Counted from the stretch's first letter, positions 41,311 through 50,974 are shown. The stretch: DNA of 64,000 bases from Sulfurimonas sp. (GCF_023228785.1 NZ_JALOAN010000005.1:14502-78501); one strand, 5' to 3'. A program made the numbers and translations. The notes: generated by a model from the sequence alone, not told the origin.

Positions 41311-42654
41311 CTACTCTTGCCATCCTATGTTTTCGCTCATTATGTGTTTGCCAAAATTTGGGTTCTCTTTAACCGCTCTCTCGTAGCGAGAATCAAGTTG
41401 AAGTTGATACAAAATATCTACAGGTGTATTGGAGTTTCTTGCCAAAGACAACAAGATCTCCCCATCTTCACTCTTAGCTAAAAGTTCTAAGATCTCACTA
41501 GGAGTGTTAGAGTTTCTAGCAAGTGTTTTATGGTTTTTATCATCTTTATAAGCGTATTTTAGCACTTCTTTTGGAGTAGCATTATTTTGATATAGAGCGT
41601 TACAAATCTCTTGTGAAGACTCATTAAGCAGGCTCTTTAAAATATCTCTATCTATATGCTCGTTTGATGCTAAAGCTAGATTTACATCTTCTATGTCAAG
41701 CTCTAAGATCTTCATTTGCATCTCTTTAGTTAGAGAACTATTTTGTGCTAGATCTAGAGGATTTGTACTTAAGAAAGTCTCAAACAGTTCACTATCAGGC
41801 TTCACACTTCTTGCCATGTTTTTTGCTCTATCTTGCATAAGTTTTTTTATCGTACTTTTAGCTAGATTTTTATTGTTTGATAGTGCTTCATGAACTTCTT
41901 TTGTATCTAAGAGAGAGTTTTGCATCTCCTCATCACAATCTTGGCGAACGGCTATCATTTTTTTTATCTCTATAGGTGCTTTTTTTATAAAAGACTCTAA
42001 AACACTTTTTGGAGTTGATTCATTTTTAGCTAGACTTGAGATTATCTTATAGTTTGATTGATTAGTTGCATCTCTCATTGTTTTCTGTAGTGGTTCTAGG
42101 TTTGCAATTGTCTCTAAAACTAATGGATCTCTACTTTGAGATGCAAGGTGCATAATACCTAAAGTTGCATACTCAACATTGTGATTTCTCTCTATGTTCT
42201 TGTAAAATCGCACTATAAGGGCTGCACTTATATCTCTATTATCATCATTATCAAAAAAGTTCTCACCACCCCAGCTATACATCTTTATAAGCTTTAGGTA
42301 TAACTCATCACTTATCATTGAGTTTGTTAAAAAATCTTTTAGCCTTGCTCTATCTGCTGAGAGCTTTAGACTCATCATAAGTGTTGCTGCATCTATATGT
42401 TTTGCAAGTTCTCTCTCAAGTAGATCTATAGAGATAAACTCTAGACCTTTTTGGCTCTCATAGAGGCTTTCACTCTCATTTTGTTCATATGGAGTCATAA
42501 GTTTTCCATCTATGATTAGCTCAACATCTTCGCTAAAGCCCTCTGCTAGTTTTATCTTATGAAACTTTAGTTGGGAGATAAACTCATCAGAACTAAATGA
42601 GCGTGTTTTTCCAAAGAGTAAGATAGTTTTATTTTGTAGTTTTTGTAAATTCAT
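41311..42654 (-). CDS. Leucine-rich-repeat-variant (LRV) helical repeat protein
   Basis: From ATG 42654 the protein has 447 residues. The second half contains short helical repeats of the LRV type, for example LARNSNTPSEILELLAKSED, LARNSNTPVDILYQLQ, SSLAKNESTPKSVLESFIK and LASNEHIDRDILKSLL. LRV arrays are alpha-helical solenoids used for protein binding. The N-terminal part (about 1-140) is of unknown type. The cysteine cluster of the Azotobacter LRV iron-sulfur protein is absent. ATG 42654 lies seven bases after TATAAT with no ribosome site, so translation may be leaderless; ATG 42672 is an alternative that would begin inside the promoter. It is coupled to the MoxR ATPase with no gap. Confidence 0.78.
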   Translation of the reverse strand: MNLQKLQNKTILLFGKTRSFSSDEFISQLKFHKIKLAEGFSEDVELIIDGKLMTPYEQNESESLYESQKGLEFISIDLLERELAKHIDAATLMMSLKLSADRARLKDFLTNSMISDELYLKLIKMYSWGGENFFDNDDNRDISAALIVRFYKNIERNHNVEYATLGIMHLASQSRDPLVLETIANLEPLQKTMRDATNQSNYKIISSLAKNESTPKSVLESFIKKAPIEIKKMIAVRQDCDEEMQNSLLDTKEVHEALSNNKNLAKSTIKKLMQDRAKNMARSVKPDSELFETFLSTNPLDLAQNSSLTKEMQMKILELDIEDVNLALASNEHIDRDILKSLLNESSQEICNALYQNNATPKEVLKYAYKDDKNHKTLARNSNTPSEILELLAKSEDGEILLSLARNSNTPVDILYQLQLDSRYERAVKENPNFGKHIMSENIGWQE

Positions 42655-42661
42655 AAGGCAG

Positions 42662-42704
42662 ATTATACTCATATTTTTTTAGCATTGTCTTTTTTAGTTA
42701 TAAT
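42662..42704. promoter_or_regulatory. Divergent promoters of the LRV gene and nhaA
   Basis: Minus -10 TATAAT (plus 42662-42667) is seven bases before ATG 42654. Plus -10 TATAAT lies at 42699-42704, 26 bases before nhaA ATG 42731. Confidence 0.6.
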
Positions 42705-42730
42705 TACTCAAAAACCTACAATGGAGTAAT

Positions 42731-44065
42731 ATGAGAATTTACGCACCCTGGGAAAAAACATTTAGACGGATTTCTACTCCTTTTGAGCATTTTTTACATG
42801 CCCAAACTACCACTGGTGTCATCTTGATGTTTATGACTATAGTTGCTTTAATCTTGGCAAATACTCCACTAACACAGACTTATGCTGACTTTTTTCATAC
42901 AAATGTTGAGATTAGTATTGGCTCATGGGAGCTTTCACATACTCTTCATCACTGGATAAATGATGGATTAATGGCTATCTTTTTCTTTATTATTGGACTT
43001 GAGATCAAAAGAGAGATCTTAATAGGAGAACTATCAAATATAAAAGTAGCTATTTTACCTATTCTCTCAGCTATTGGAGGTATGGCTCTTCCTGCTCTTA
43101 TCTATATGGCTTTTAACTACGGTGAAGCTGGAGCAAAAGGTTGGGGAATCCCTATGGCAACAGACATTGCCTTTGCCATTAGTGCATTGGTACTTCTAAG
43201 AAACAGAGTCTCTCCTGCGCTTGTTACCTTTTTAGTAGCTCTTGCTATTGTTGATGACCTTGGTGCTGTTGTAGTTATCGCTCTTTTTTATACAAATGAC
43301 ATCAATATGATCTCTCTTGCTTTAGTTTTTGTCTCTTTTTTGGTGATGGTTATATTTAACCGTATTGGTATTCGTATGGTACTTCCTTACTTTATAGTTG
43401 GACTTTTTCTATGGTTTTTCATGCTAGAATCTGGCATACACGCGACTATTGCTGGTGTTATTGCGGCTATGGCTATTCCATCTAAACCAAAACTAACTCC
43501 GCTTGATTTTACAAATGACACTAGAGATCTACTCGATAAGTATGATAACTATCCCGTAGCAACTGACTGCACTATGCATGATAAACAAAAAGCGATACTT
43601 ACAAATATAAAAGATAGAATAATAGCTGTTGAATCTCCTTCTGCAAGGCTTGAACAGAAGTTACATCTATCTGTTGGGCTCATCGTTATACCTCTATTTG
43701 CCCTTGCAAATGCTGGAATCTCTATAGATTTTTCTTCAGTTGGAGATACAATAGTGGAGAGTGTCTCTTTGGGCATTATTGCAGGTCTTATACTAGGTAA
43801 AGTTTTAGGAATTGCCGGTGTTGCGTGGTTAGCTATAAAACTTGGCATTGCTAAACTTCCAGAAGGAAGCAGCATGAGTCAAATCTTTGGTGTCTCTTTT
43901 TTAGGTGGTATCGGTTTTACTATGTCTATCTTTATTGCTGATTTAGCTTTTGTTGGAAATGCTGAGCTTATATTTCAAGCGAAGATTGGAATTATCGCCG
44001 CTTCTCTTTTTGCGGGACTTTTTGGTTATTTTTGGCTAAGATTTGTAGCAAAGAAAGCAGATTAA
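42731..44065 (+). CDS. nhaA: Na+/H+ antiporter NhaA
   Basis: NhaA exports sodium in exchange for protons across the inner membrane. The 444 residues hold about 12 helices. LAIVDDLGAVVVIALFY contains the ion-binding aspartate pair; FFIIGLEIKREILIGEL, ATDIAFAISALVLL and SFLGGIGFTMSIFIADLAF are family signatures. An insertion of about 60 residues in the middle (near 255-310) is larger than in E. coli NhaA. GGAG four bases before ATG 42731 supports the start. A second, unrelated sodium/proton antiporter lies at 53903. Confidence 0.96.
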   Translation: MRIYAPWEKTFRRISTPFEHFLHAQTTTGVILMFMTIVALILANTPLTQTYADFFHTNVEISIGSWELSHTLHHWINDGLMAIFFFIIGLEIKREILIGELSNIKVAILPILSAIGGMALPALIYMAFNYGEAGAKGWGIPMATDIAFAISALVLLRNRVSPALVTFLVALAIVDDLGAVVVIALFYTNDINMISLALVFVSFLVMVIFNRIGIRMVLPYFIVGLFLWFFMLESGIHATIAGVIAAMAIPSKPKLTPLDFTNDTRDLLDKYDNYPVATDCTMHDKQKAILTNIKDRIIAVESPSARLEQKLHLSVGLIVIPLFALANAGISIDFSSVGDTIVESVSLGIIAGLILGKVLGIAGVAWLAIKLGIAKLPEGSSMSQIFGVSFLGGIGFTMSIFIADLAFVGNAELIFQAKIGIIAASLFAGLFGYFWLRFVAKKAD

Positions 44066-44090
44066 ACATTTGTTTTATTACTCTATATTT

Positions 44091-44127
44091 TTTTTCATAG
44101 TGTAATATGTATTATCACTATGAAAAA
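44091..44127. promoter_or_regulatory. 37-bp inverted repeat between nhaA and the DUF4139 gene
   Basis: TTTTTCATAGTG (44091-44102) pairs with CACTATGAAAAA (44116-44127), and inside TAATA pairs with TATTA. It ends nine bases before the next start. It could be a terminator of nhaA, but the stem contains the T-run rather than being followed by it. TTCATAGTGTA at 44094-44104 is identical to an operator arm of the Crp/Fnr gene at 39051-39061. Confidence 0.55.
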
Positions 44128-44136
44128 GGTATCTCT

Positions 44137-45462
44137 ATGAAATATTTAAGCACCCTTATTTTGCTCTCGTCTTCACTCATTTTTGCCTCTAGCCTCTCAA
44201 AAGAGCCTACTTCATCTTCACTTATAGTCTATAACGATGGAGTAGCTCTTGTACATGAGCAAAGAGATCTAAGTCTTCAAAAAGAAGACAAAGAGATCGT
44301 TTACTCTCCTGTTGCAAACACAATTATTACAGACTCTGTAAATATCTCTTTACCAAAAGAAGTAACTCTGTATTCACAGCAATTCAGATACGACCAACTA
44401 AATTTACAAAAACTCTTAGATGCACATATTGACAAAAAAGTAAAAGTAGACAGAGATGAGTTTACACTTCTCTCCCACCAGTCTAAAACTGCACTACTTA
44501 AAGATAAAAAAAACCAAATTATTTCAGTAGAGCCAAAAGAGATTATTTTCTCTACAATTCCCTCTACGCTTCTAACTAAGCCATCTCTAGTTTATAACAT
44601 CGAGACAAGAAAGAGTTTAGATTCAAAGATAGAGATCGATTACCTTATAAGAAACTTGTCTTGGAAGAGCGACTACATACTTAACATCCATGGCGATAAA
44701 GCAAACCTAATTGGCTGGATCAGCATTGACAACCATTCTGGAAAGTCTTACCTAAACACAGATCTTCATGTTTTAGCTGGCGATGTAAACACAATGCAAG
44801 TTCCACAAAGAGCAATGTCTTATGCAAAAGATATGGTTTTAAACCAAAGTGTTGAGCACCAAGCACATGAGGGTTACCACTTTTATAGCGTTCCTTTTAA
44901 AGTTGACATATCAGATCAAGAAAAAACACAAATAAAGTTTTTAAGTAAAAATGACATAGATATTAAAAGACTCTACAAAGTACAAACCTCAGATCCACTA
45001 ACTCTAAACACACAAGTAAAGCACAGTGTTGCACAAAGTATAGAGATGCAAAAACTTGACACTCCACTTCCAAAAGGTGTTGTTAGAACTTACTCACCGA
45101 TAAAGAGTCAAAAGATCTTTATTGGAGAGTCTTACATTTCACACACTCCAAAAGAGACAAGTGTTGAGTTAGCTATTGGTAACAGTTTTGATCTGGCTTT
45201 AGACGAGAGTATTTTTTTACGCTCTGATACAAAAGAGCACTACGATACAACTATAAAATACACTCTTAAAAACTCATCTGATGAAAAAAAGACTGTAGAA
45301 ATTTTAGTACCATTTAACAAAAGTAGCTCAAGTGTTATAAAAACAAAAGAGAAATTTTCATATAAAAATGGCAATTTAGTCTCATTTAAAATCAAGCTAG
45401 ATGCAAATAAAGAGAAGAGTTTTAACGTTAATTTTATAAGTAAAAAACATATAAAAGGATAA
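44137..45462 (+). CDS. Exported DUF4139 domain protein
   Basis: The 441-residue protein starts with a signal peptide (MKYLSTLILLSSSLIFASS). The remainder is beta-rich with SLIVYNDGVALVHEQRDL near the start, then SDYILNI and NHSGKSYLNTDLHVLAGDV, which is the DUF4139 signature of proteins with mucoidy-inhibitor-like architecture. KKTVEILVPF near the end is usual. The function of the family is unknown. ATG 44137 is preferred to an upstream frame because AAGG lies seven bases before it and the signal peptide starts there. It is followed by the exonuclease gene after three bases. Confidence 0.78.
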   Translation: MKYLSTLILLSSSLIFASSLSKEPTSSSLIVYNDGVALVHEQRDLSLQKEDKEIVYSPVANTIITDSVNISLPKEVTLYSQQFRYDQLNLQKLLDAHIDKKVKVDRDEFTLLSHQSKTALLKDKKNQIISVEPKEIIFSTIPSTLLTKPSLVYNIETRKSLDSKIEIDYLIRNLSWKSDYILNIHGDKANLIGWISIDNHSGKSYLNTDLHVLAGDVNTMQVPQRAMSYAKDMVLNQSVEHQAHEGYHFYSVPFKVDISDQEKTQIKFLSKNDIDIKRLYKVQTSDPLTLNTQVKHSVAQSIEMQKLDTPLPKGVVRTYSPIKSQKIFIGESYISHTPKETSVELAIGNSFDLALDESIFLRSDTKEHYDTTIKYTLKNSSDEKKTVEILVPFNKSSSSVIKTKEKFSYKNGNLVSFKIKLDANKEKSFNVNFISKKHIKG

Positions 45463-45465
45463 TTT

Positions 45466-46209
45466 TTGGCAAGAAAATATGTAATATTAGACACTGAGAC
45501 AACAGGTGTAGGTGAAAATGACAGAGTTATACAACTAGGCTACATGGTTCTAGGTGCAAAAGAGATAGAAGTTCACAATGAGTTTTACTCTAGTGATGTG
45601 CCTATTGGCTTTGGAGCTATGGAGATTCATGGAATCACTCCAGATATGTTAGAGAAAAAACCATCTTGTGTTGATAGCGAGGCATACAAGAGACTTTGTG
45701 AGTTAAACATAGCTGAGAACTACCTCATCATCCACAACGCTGATTTTGATATAGGAATGCTTCAAAAAGAGGGTTTTGTAAACAAGATGCAAGTTATAGA
45801 TACTCTAAGAGTTGCAAAACATATTTTTGCAGAGGAAGATGCTCATAGACTTCAATATTTTCGCTATAAGATGGGGCTTTACAAAGAAGAACAAAAAGAG
45901 GCTGATGAGCTTGGAATTGTAGTAAAAGCTCACGATGCCATAGGTGATGTTTTAGTTTTAAAACTCTTTTTGTCAAAACTAAAAGATGCAGTAAGCTCTG
46001 CTTTTGTAGGAGAAAATCCTGTTGAGAAGATGGTAGAACTCACTCAAACTCCTATCTTTGTAAACTATTTTAGATTTGGAAAGTATAAAAATAAAACTCT
46101 AAAAGAAGTAGCAGATAGTGATGCTGGTTATCTAAGATGGATGCTAAGTTCTATGGAAAATCTAGATGAAGATCTAAGATACTCTATAAACAAGGTTTTA
46201 GAGAACTAG
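45466..46209 (+). CDS. DEDDh 3'-5' exonuclease (DnaQ/ExoX-like)
   Basis: The 247-residue protein has ExoI LDTETTG at about 8-14, ExoII IIHNADFDIGML, and ExoIII AHDAIGDVLVLK, which are the DEDDh metal and catalytic residues. The C-terminal segment FRFGKYKNKTLKEVADSDAGYLRWML is the small domain (DUF3820-type) often joined to exonuclease X-like proteins. It may be a DNA repair exonuclease or a DNA polymerase III proofreading homologue; the C-terminal domain favours ExoX. It begins at TTG 45466, with AAAGGA six bases upstream. Its stop overlaps the cyclase stop by four bases. Confidence 0.86.
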   Translation: MARKYVILDTETTGVGENDRVIQLGYMVLGAKEIEVHNEFYSSDVPIGFGAMEIHGITPDMLEKKPSCVDSEAYKRLCELNIAENYLIIHNADFDIGMLQKEGFVNKMQVIDTLRVAKHIFAEEDAHRLQYFRYKMGLYKEEQKEADELGIVVKAHDAIGDVLVLKLFLSKLKDAVSSAFVGENPVEKMVELTQTPIFVNYFRFGKYKNKTLKEVADSDAGYLRWMLSSMENLDEDLRYSINKVLEN

Positions 46210-48422
46210 CCTTTTGTTGTATGCACAAAAACTCCGTTAAACTCTTTTGGTGGGTTATCTACATAGTGCTTACATCTCTCTATGTAGATCTCACAGATCT
46301 TTAGATTGCTCTTAAATTCAAGTAGGTTTAACTCCTCAAATATCACAAGTGCCTCTTTAAAATTTTCTGCCTTATATAGATCTATAGCTCTATGATAAGT
46401 CTCAAGTTCAGCTAATAGATCTTCTTTACTAGAGTAAAAGAGTGGCTCACTTACTTCATCGGCAAAGTCATGAACTTGCCAGATCTCAACTGGCTCACTC
46501 TTTCCTTTTACAGTCACTAGATCTAAAAATCTAAATATATAGTTGCCCTTTAGCTGGCTCTTTGTAAAGTTTGAGATATTTAGTCTTGAGTTATAAAATT
46601 TACATAGAGATTCTAGTCTTGCACCTACATTTATTGTGTCGCCTATAACTGTATAGTCTGAGCGTTTCTTTGAACCCATCTCGCCAACTATGGCTAAACC
46701 TGTATTTAAACCGATCCCAATATCAACTATTGGTATATTGGCTTCATCTGCCATATTTGAGACATTTATAAAGTCTGGATCTGCTCTTAGATCTTCATTT
46801 AATCTCTTTAGATGATGAAGTTGTCTAAGACTCGCTCTCATAGCTCTATCAGCATGATTATCTAGATCTAGTGGTGCATTCCAGTAAGCCATAATAGCAT
46901 CGCCTATATACTTATCTATTGTCCCCTTTTCATCTATGATGATCTCAGTCATTGGTTCCATTATCTCATTCATAAACCTGATGAGTTTTTTTGCATCTCC
47001 CATCGCTTCAGAGATATTTGTAAAACCTCTTATATCTGAGAAGAAGACTGTTATCTCTTTTTCTTGTCCCTCTAAGGCATCAGAGTCTGAGTGTTGTAAA
47101 ATATCTTCCATAACACTAGCACTGACCTTTGATGCAAACTTTGTTTTTATCATCTCTTTTAGGCGAGATTCAAAAAAGTAGTTTACCCCTAAAACTCCGA
47201 TCAAAGACAAAAAGATACTAAAGAGAGGAAAGAGTGCATTTAATATATAAAGCTTATCAAATAGTAGATAGTAGTTTAGATATATCAAAACAAACGATGA
47301 ACCAATAATTGCTAAAGTAAACAACAAGAGAGAGAGTCTAGAGTAGATAAATATCACAATAAAAGCAACAACTATGATAGCAGATAGATCTGCTACTTCT
47401 GCCCAAACTGGTCTTCTTAACATATCACCACGGAGTAGATTATCTATCATATTTGCATGGATCTCAACCCCAGCTATAACGCTATCTAGTGGAGTTGAGC
47501 GCAGATCCATAAGCCCATAAGCAGATGTCCCAATAAGAACAAACTTACCCTCAACTCTCTTTGGATCAAAGCTATTATGGAAGATATCAACTGCTGAGAT
47601 ATAGCGGTAACTTCGAGCGGGACCTCTAAAGTTTAGGTGCATCCTTGCAAATCTATCAGTTGGGATAATTGTTTTGCCAACTTCCACACTCTCTACTCCA
47701 ACTTCTGAGTAAGTAGTTGTGACTCTATTGCTTTGGTTGGCTATGCGGTACATCTCAAAAGCTAGAGATGGATATAGCCTCTGTTGATATCTTATCATCA
47801 AAGGAACGCTTCGGATAATTCCAGCTTCATCGGGAACATTGTTTAGGTATCCACTTGAGTAACTTGCATCTTGAATAATTTTAAGATTTGGCAAAACCCC
47901 ACTAGCTTCTAGGATAAATGCTCTATCTTGTTTTGATCTCTCTACAAAAATAGCGGGAATTTGTGGAGCTTCATTTGAGTTGTTTGCATCAAAATCAAAA
48001 ACATAACCAGCTATAGTTGGAGTCGCCGCTATAGTTTGTGAAAGCAAAAGATCATAGTCTGGAACTTCTACTTCAGTAAAACCCCATTTTTGTGCAAGTA
48101 GCTTAGGACTTGTTTTATCAGCCTCACTAAATACAATATCCAGACCTATAATCCCTGCTCCACTTAAAGCCAAATTTTTAAGTATGAGAGCTACTTTATC
48201 TCTCTCCCAAGGCCACTGACCAAGCTCTTTAATACTTCTCTCATCGATATCTATAATTACAATATCTTCACTAGCCGTAGTTGCACCACGAGCTTTAAAG
48301 TAGAAATCTCTTACTCTATCGTCAAGGGATTGAAAATGACTTGGTAAAAAAAGATAAGCACTAGATAATATCAGACTTAAAAGTATAAAGAGTGATATTA
48401 GTGCTTTATACTTTCCTCTCAT
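46206..48422 (-). CDS. CHASE2-domain class III adenylate cyclase
   Basis: The 738-residue membrane protein has an N-terminal helix, a periplasmic CHASE2 domain of about 300 residues (IVIIDIDERSIKELGQWPWERD; GLDIVFSEAD; LIGTSAYGLMDLRSTPLD), three closely spaced membrane helices (about 335-420), and a class III cyclase domain. Metal-binding Asp463 (FFSDIRGFT) and Asp508 (IGDAIMAYW) are present, with the nucleotide-side KYIGD and VIGDTINVGARLE motifs, so it should be active; adenylate over guanylate is likely from the lysine and aspartate/threonine pattern. The C-terminal 80 residues are TPR-like. It is the last gene of the FecR/Slam-like operon, three bases after the FecR gene. Confidence 0.92.
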   Translation of the reverse strand: MRGKYKALISLFILLSLILSSAYLFLPSHFQSLDDRVRDFYFKARGATTASEDIVIIDIDERSIKELGQWPWERDKVALILKNLALSGAGIIGLDIVFSEADKTSPKLLAQKWGFTEVEVPDYDLLLSQTIAATPTIAGYVFDFDANNSNEAPQIPAIFVERSKQDRAFILEASGVLPNLKIIQDASYSSGYLNNVPDEAGIIRSVPLMIRYQQRLYPSLAFEMYRIANQSNRVTTTYSEVGVESVEVGKTIIPTDRFARMHLNFRGPARSYRYISAVDIFHNSFDPKRVEGKFVLIGTSAYGLMDLRSTPLDSVIAGVEIHANMIDNLLRGDMLRRPVWAEVADLSAIIVVAFIVIFIYSRLSLLLFTLAIIGSSFVLIYLNYYLLFDKLYILNALFPLFSIFLSLIGVLGVNYFFESRLKEMIKTKFASKVSASVMEDILQHSDSDALEGQEKEITVFFSDIRGFTNISEAMGDAKKLIRFMNEIMEPMTEIIIDEKGTIDKYIGDAIMAYWNAPLDLDNHADRAMRASLRQLHHLKRLNEDLRADPDFINVSNMADEANIPIVDIGIGLNTGLAIVGEMGSKKRSDYTVIGDTINVGARLESLCKFYNSRLNISNFTKSQLKGNYIFRFLDLVTVKGKSEPVEIWQVHDFADEVSEPLFYSSKEDLLAELETYHRAIDLYKAENFKEALVIFEELNLLEFKSNLKICEIYIERCKHYVDNPPKEFNGVFVHTTKG

Positions 48423-48425
48423 TTT

Positions 48426-49553
48426 TTAATGTAATTCCTGCTCTGTAGTAACATTGTATATTCCTTTTTCTCCATTGGATCCATTTAAATGAAAAAAGTT
48501 TCCTTCGACTATATTTCCTGTTGCACCTTTAAATGTTCCACTAGCACTACCTACACCACTATCAATACTATTTTCATTTACGCTAAAACTACTTCCATTA
48601 AATTGTGTAGCTTCATCAAAAAAGACTACTCCACCATCTATGGATAGATTAACTGTATCAGCTCCAAAATCAACCATTAATTCAGCAACACCACTTGTTT
48701 GAAGGTTTGTTCCTAAACCAACTGTTTGAGTTACCGAGTAAGTTCCTGTATATAAAGCATCACTCATAGAGTATCCTGCTATTAAATCAGACAAGTTTGT
48801 AGCTATTGTTCCAGCAGTTTGTTCAGCATCAACCACACTATCTGTTATATCTTTTATAACGATATTGTCAAACTCTTCTCTTGTATTATCAAGCTGAGTC
48901 TCATTAGTAGCTATGGCATCTTGCAGGGCATCACCTTTTTTTGACTCACCCTTAGCAAAGTTTTGCTCTTTCATCTCTTTTAAATCTTGCGGAGTAAACT
49001 CTTTTATCTCAACTCCTCCATCAGGAGATATTATGATATAAAATCCTTGATTTACTACGCTCTCAGCCCCATTAACATTTACACTAATAGCACCAAAAGT
49101 ACAGAAAACTTGCACCGACTCATCATCGCCCACTAAGACACTAAAGTTAGTCCCTCTTATCCCTATAGTAGCTGTTTTTGCTTCAACACTAAACTTCTCT
49201 GGAGCTACTTTTCCTATCTTTCCTGTGATGGTTCTCATAGCCCCTTTTAACATTGCAAACTTTGCAACCGGCTCTTTTGTCTCTTCAAAGAAGTACTCTT
49301 TTATAGAGAATTTAGAATTTTTTCCAAGAGAAATTATCGTTTCATCCTCAAAGATTATCTGCACTTTTGCTCTACTATCGGTTGTAATAGTATCTTTTTC
49401 TTCAAGAGCCATGCCCAGAGTTACTTCTATCTTAGTGCCATCTCTTTGGATAAATGCATCACCGCTCAAACCTGTAACTCTAGCAACATCTTTAGCAAAA
49501 AGAGTTACGCTAAGCAAAAGGACTATTAAAGCAATTTTTATTAAGTATTTCAT
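48426..49553 (-). CDS. Secreted FecR-domain protein with TbpB-like C-terminal barrel, copy 1
   Basis: The 375-residue protein has a signal peptide (1-20) without a lipobox cysteine. A FecR domain (about 25-165) shows GDAFIQRDGTKIEV, VQIIFEDETIISLGKNS, GAMRTITGKIG and TATIGIRGTNFSV. A charged linker (185-265) follows. The last 100 residues show GTYSVTQTVGLG, AELMVDFGADTVNLSI, FNGSSFSVN and SGTFKGATGNIVEGNFF, a strand pattern like the small barrel of TbpB-like Slam cargo. AGGAGAG overlaps the stop of the upstream translocator gene, so the two are coupled. The idea that it is exported cargo is inference; FecR domains are better known as periplasmic signalling modules. Confidence 0.82.
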   Translation of the reverse strand: MKYLIKIALIVLLLSVTLFAKDVARVTGLSGDAFIQRDGTKIEVTLGMALEEKDTITTDSRAKVQIIFEDETIISLGKNSKFSIKEYFFEETKEPVAKFAMLKGAMRTITGKIGKVAPEKFSVEAKTATIGIRGTNFSVLVGDDESVQVFCTFGAISVNVNGAESVVNQGFYIIISPDGGVEIKEFTPQDLKEMKEQNFAKGESKKGDALQDAIATNETQLDNTREEFDNIVIKDITDSVVDAEQTAGTIATNLSDLIAGYSMSDALYTGTYSVTQTVGLGTNLQTSGVAELMVDFGADTVNLSIDGGVVFFDEATQFNGSSFSVNENSIDSGVGSASGTFKGATGNIVEGNFFHLNGSNGEKGIYNVTTEQELH

Positions 49554-49563
49554 AATCTCTCTC

Positions 49564-50874
49564 CTAAAATGTTTTGTTTAAACCGATTGCTATCGTATGT
49601 TTATGATAACTAAAGCGCTCTTGATTTGATTCTACTCTATTGTAACTTCCCTTGATATGAAAACGCAAAGTCTTAAGTATCCTCGCATTTAAATTTACAG
49701 CTATTGTTCCACCATCGTCATCTCTTGTATTTCCAAAAAGTTTACTATAATCTTTATACATTCTTTTTCTATACTGTGCAAAAATTTCACTTCCAAAAAT
49801 TGCAGTAAATTGGTTTGCATATAGTAAGTTTGCTCTATACTCATCATAATCAACATCAATTCTTTGACCATGAAGTTTTGCTTCTCGTATAGCTGTAATA
49901 TTTGCTTGTATAAATGAGCGAGGAGTTAGGATTTTTTGTAGTGAATACGCAAGTTCATAATGATTTGCATCTAGATCATACTGGGCGTCTTTTGAAAAAA
50001 ACTTCTTTTGATATTTTATATGGGCAATACTTCTTAGAGTATTAGAATGACTATACTCAAACCTTGGGGTCAAAGAAGCAGTACGAAGGTACTCTTTCTT
50101 ACCAAGAGTCAAAACATCTAAACCTAAAGCAAGCTCTGCTAAATATTTTGTCTCTTTATATAAAATACTTGGTGCATATCCTAAATACTGCACATCATAA
50201 GCATCTAAGTCTCTATAATCTTTTAAAAAGAGTGAGACTCTATTTTTTAGAGCAAAACCATTTTTCTGCCCAATGTCATAGATATTTACAATATCTGCAT
50301 AGACTTGAAAAGCGCTGTCAGATCTCTCTTGTGTTGATGCATATGTTCCTGTGTTTATGGTGTACTCTCTATCTAGCGAGCCATAATTTACATTTGAGTC
50401 ATAAATCCAATCAAGATTTATCGTGGCATATGTAAATGATTTTTGTTGAACTTTTGTAACGCTAGATAAGTATAACTCTACATTTGTTCTTAAGTTTTGT
50501 GGTAGATTTGGATTTTCTAAGACCTCTTTAAATGCGATCTCAGAATCCTCATACATCTTTAGCATAAAGTAAGTCCTAGCCATCTGTAGCTTATTTGCAA
50601 GACTTGCTGGATCTAGCATCTCAACTCTCTCAAAAGCTCCTAGAGCCATCTCATAGTTACCTATCTCAAAGGCTGAGCGACCAAGATAAAAGTTCAAGTT
50701 AGCATCTGAGAGTTTTTGCAAGTAGATCTCTCTTAAGATCTCATAAGATGCTTTGTAGTCTTTTAAGTTGTAAAACTCCACAGCTTGCTTATACTTACCC
50801 TCAACACTATTTTCTGTTACATTACCAAATAGATATATAGGCAATAGAACTATTAAAAATACAAATATCTTCAC
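49564..50874 (-). CDS. Slam/DUF560-like outer membrane protein with TPRs, copy 1
   Basis: The 436-residue protein has a signal peptide (MKIFVFLIVLLPIYLFG), TPR repeats at about 25-140 (AVEFYNLKDYKASYEILREI, NYEMALGAFERVEMLDP, MYEDSEIAFKEVLENP) and then about 280 residues of alternating amphipathic strands ending in LNKTF. FTYATINLDWIYDSNVNYGS opens the barrel in a way that resembles DUF560/Slam. TPR plus 14-strand barrel is the Slam (type XI secretion) architecture. It starts at GTG 50874, with AAGGA eight bases upstream, and ends overlapping the ribosome site of the FecR gene. An alternative is an unrelated TPR-barrel protein. Confidence 0.75.
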   Translation of the reverse strand: MKIFVFLIVLLPIYLFGNVTENSVEGKYKQAVEFYNLKDYKASYEILREIYLQKLSDANLNFYLGRSAFEIGNYEMALGAFERVEMLDPASLANKLQMARTYFMLKMYEDSEIAFKEVLENPNLPQNLRTNVELYLSSVTKVQQKSFTYATINLDWIYDSNVNYGSLDREYTINTGTYASTQERSDSAFQVYADIVNIYDIGQKNGFALKNRVSLFLKDYRDLDAYDVQYLGYAPSILYKETKYLAELALGLDVLTLGKKEYLRTASLTPRFEYSHSNTLRSIAHIKYQKKFFSKDAQYDLDANHYELAYSLQKILTPRSFIQANITAIREAKLHGQRIDVDYDEYRANLLYANQFTAIFGSEIFAQYRKRMYKDYSKLFGNTRDDDGGTIAVNLNARILKTLRFHIKGSYNRVESNQERFSYHKHTIAIGLNKTF

Positions 50875-50928
50875 TTAATCCATCCTTGTTTTAAATAATT
50901 AATATAAGTAACAAAATTATTATATATT

Positions 50929-50937
50929 ATTATAACA
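50929..50937 (-). promoter_or_regulatory. Internal extended -10 promoter before Slam-like copy 1
   Basis: On the minus strand TGTTATAAT occupies plus 50929-50937. It sits in the 100-base gap between fecR copy 2 and the translocator copy 1, so the downstream half of the operon can be transcribed on its own. Confidence 0.55.
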
Positions 50938-50974
50938 TTTTGTTTTTTAAGAAGAAAATAAATAGATCAAGAAA

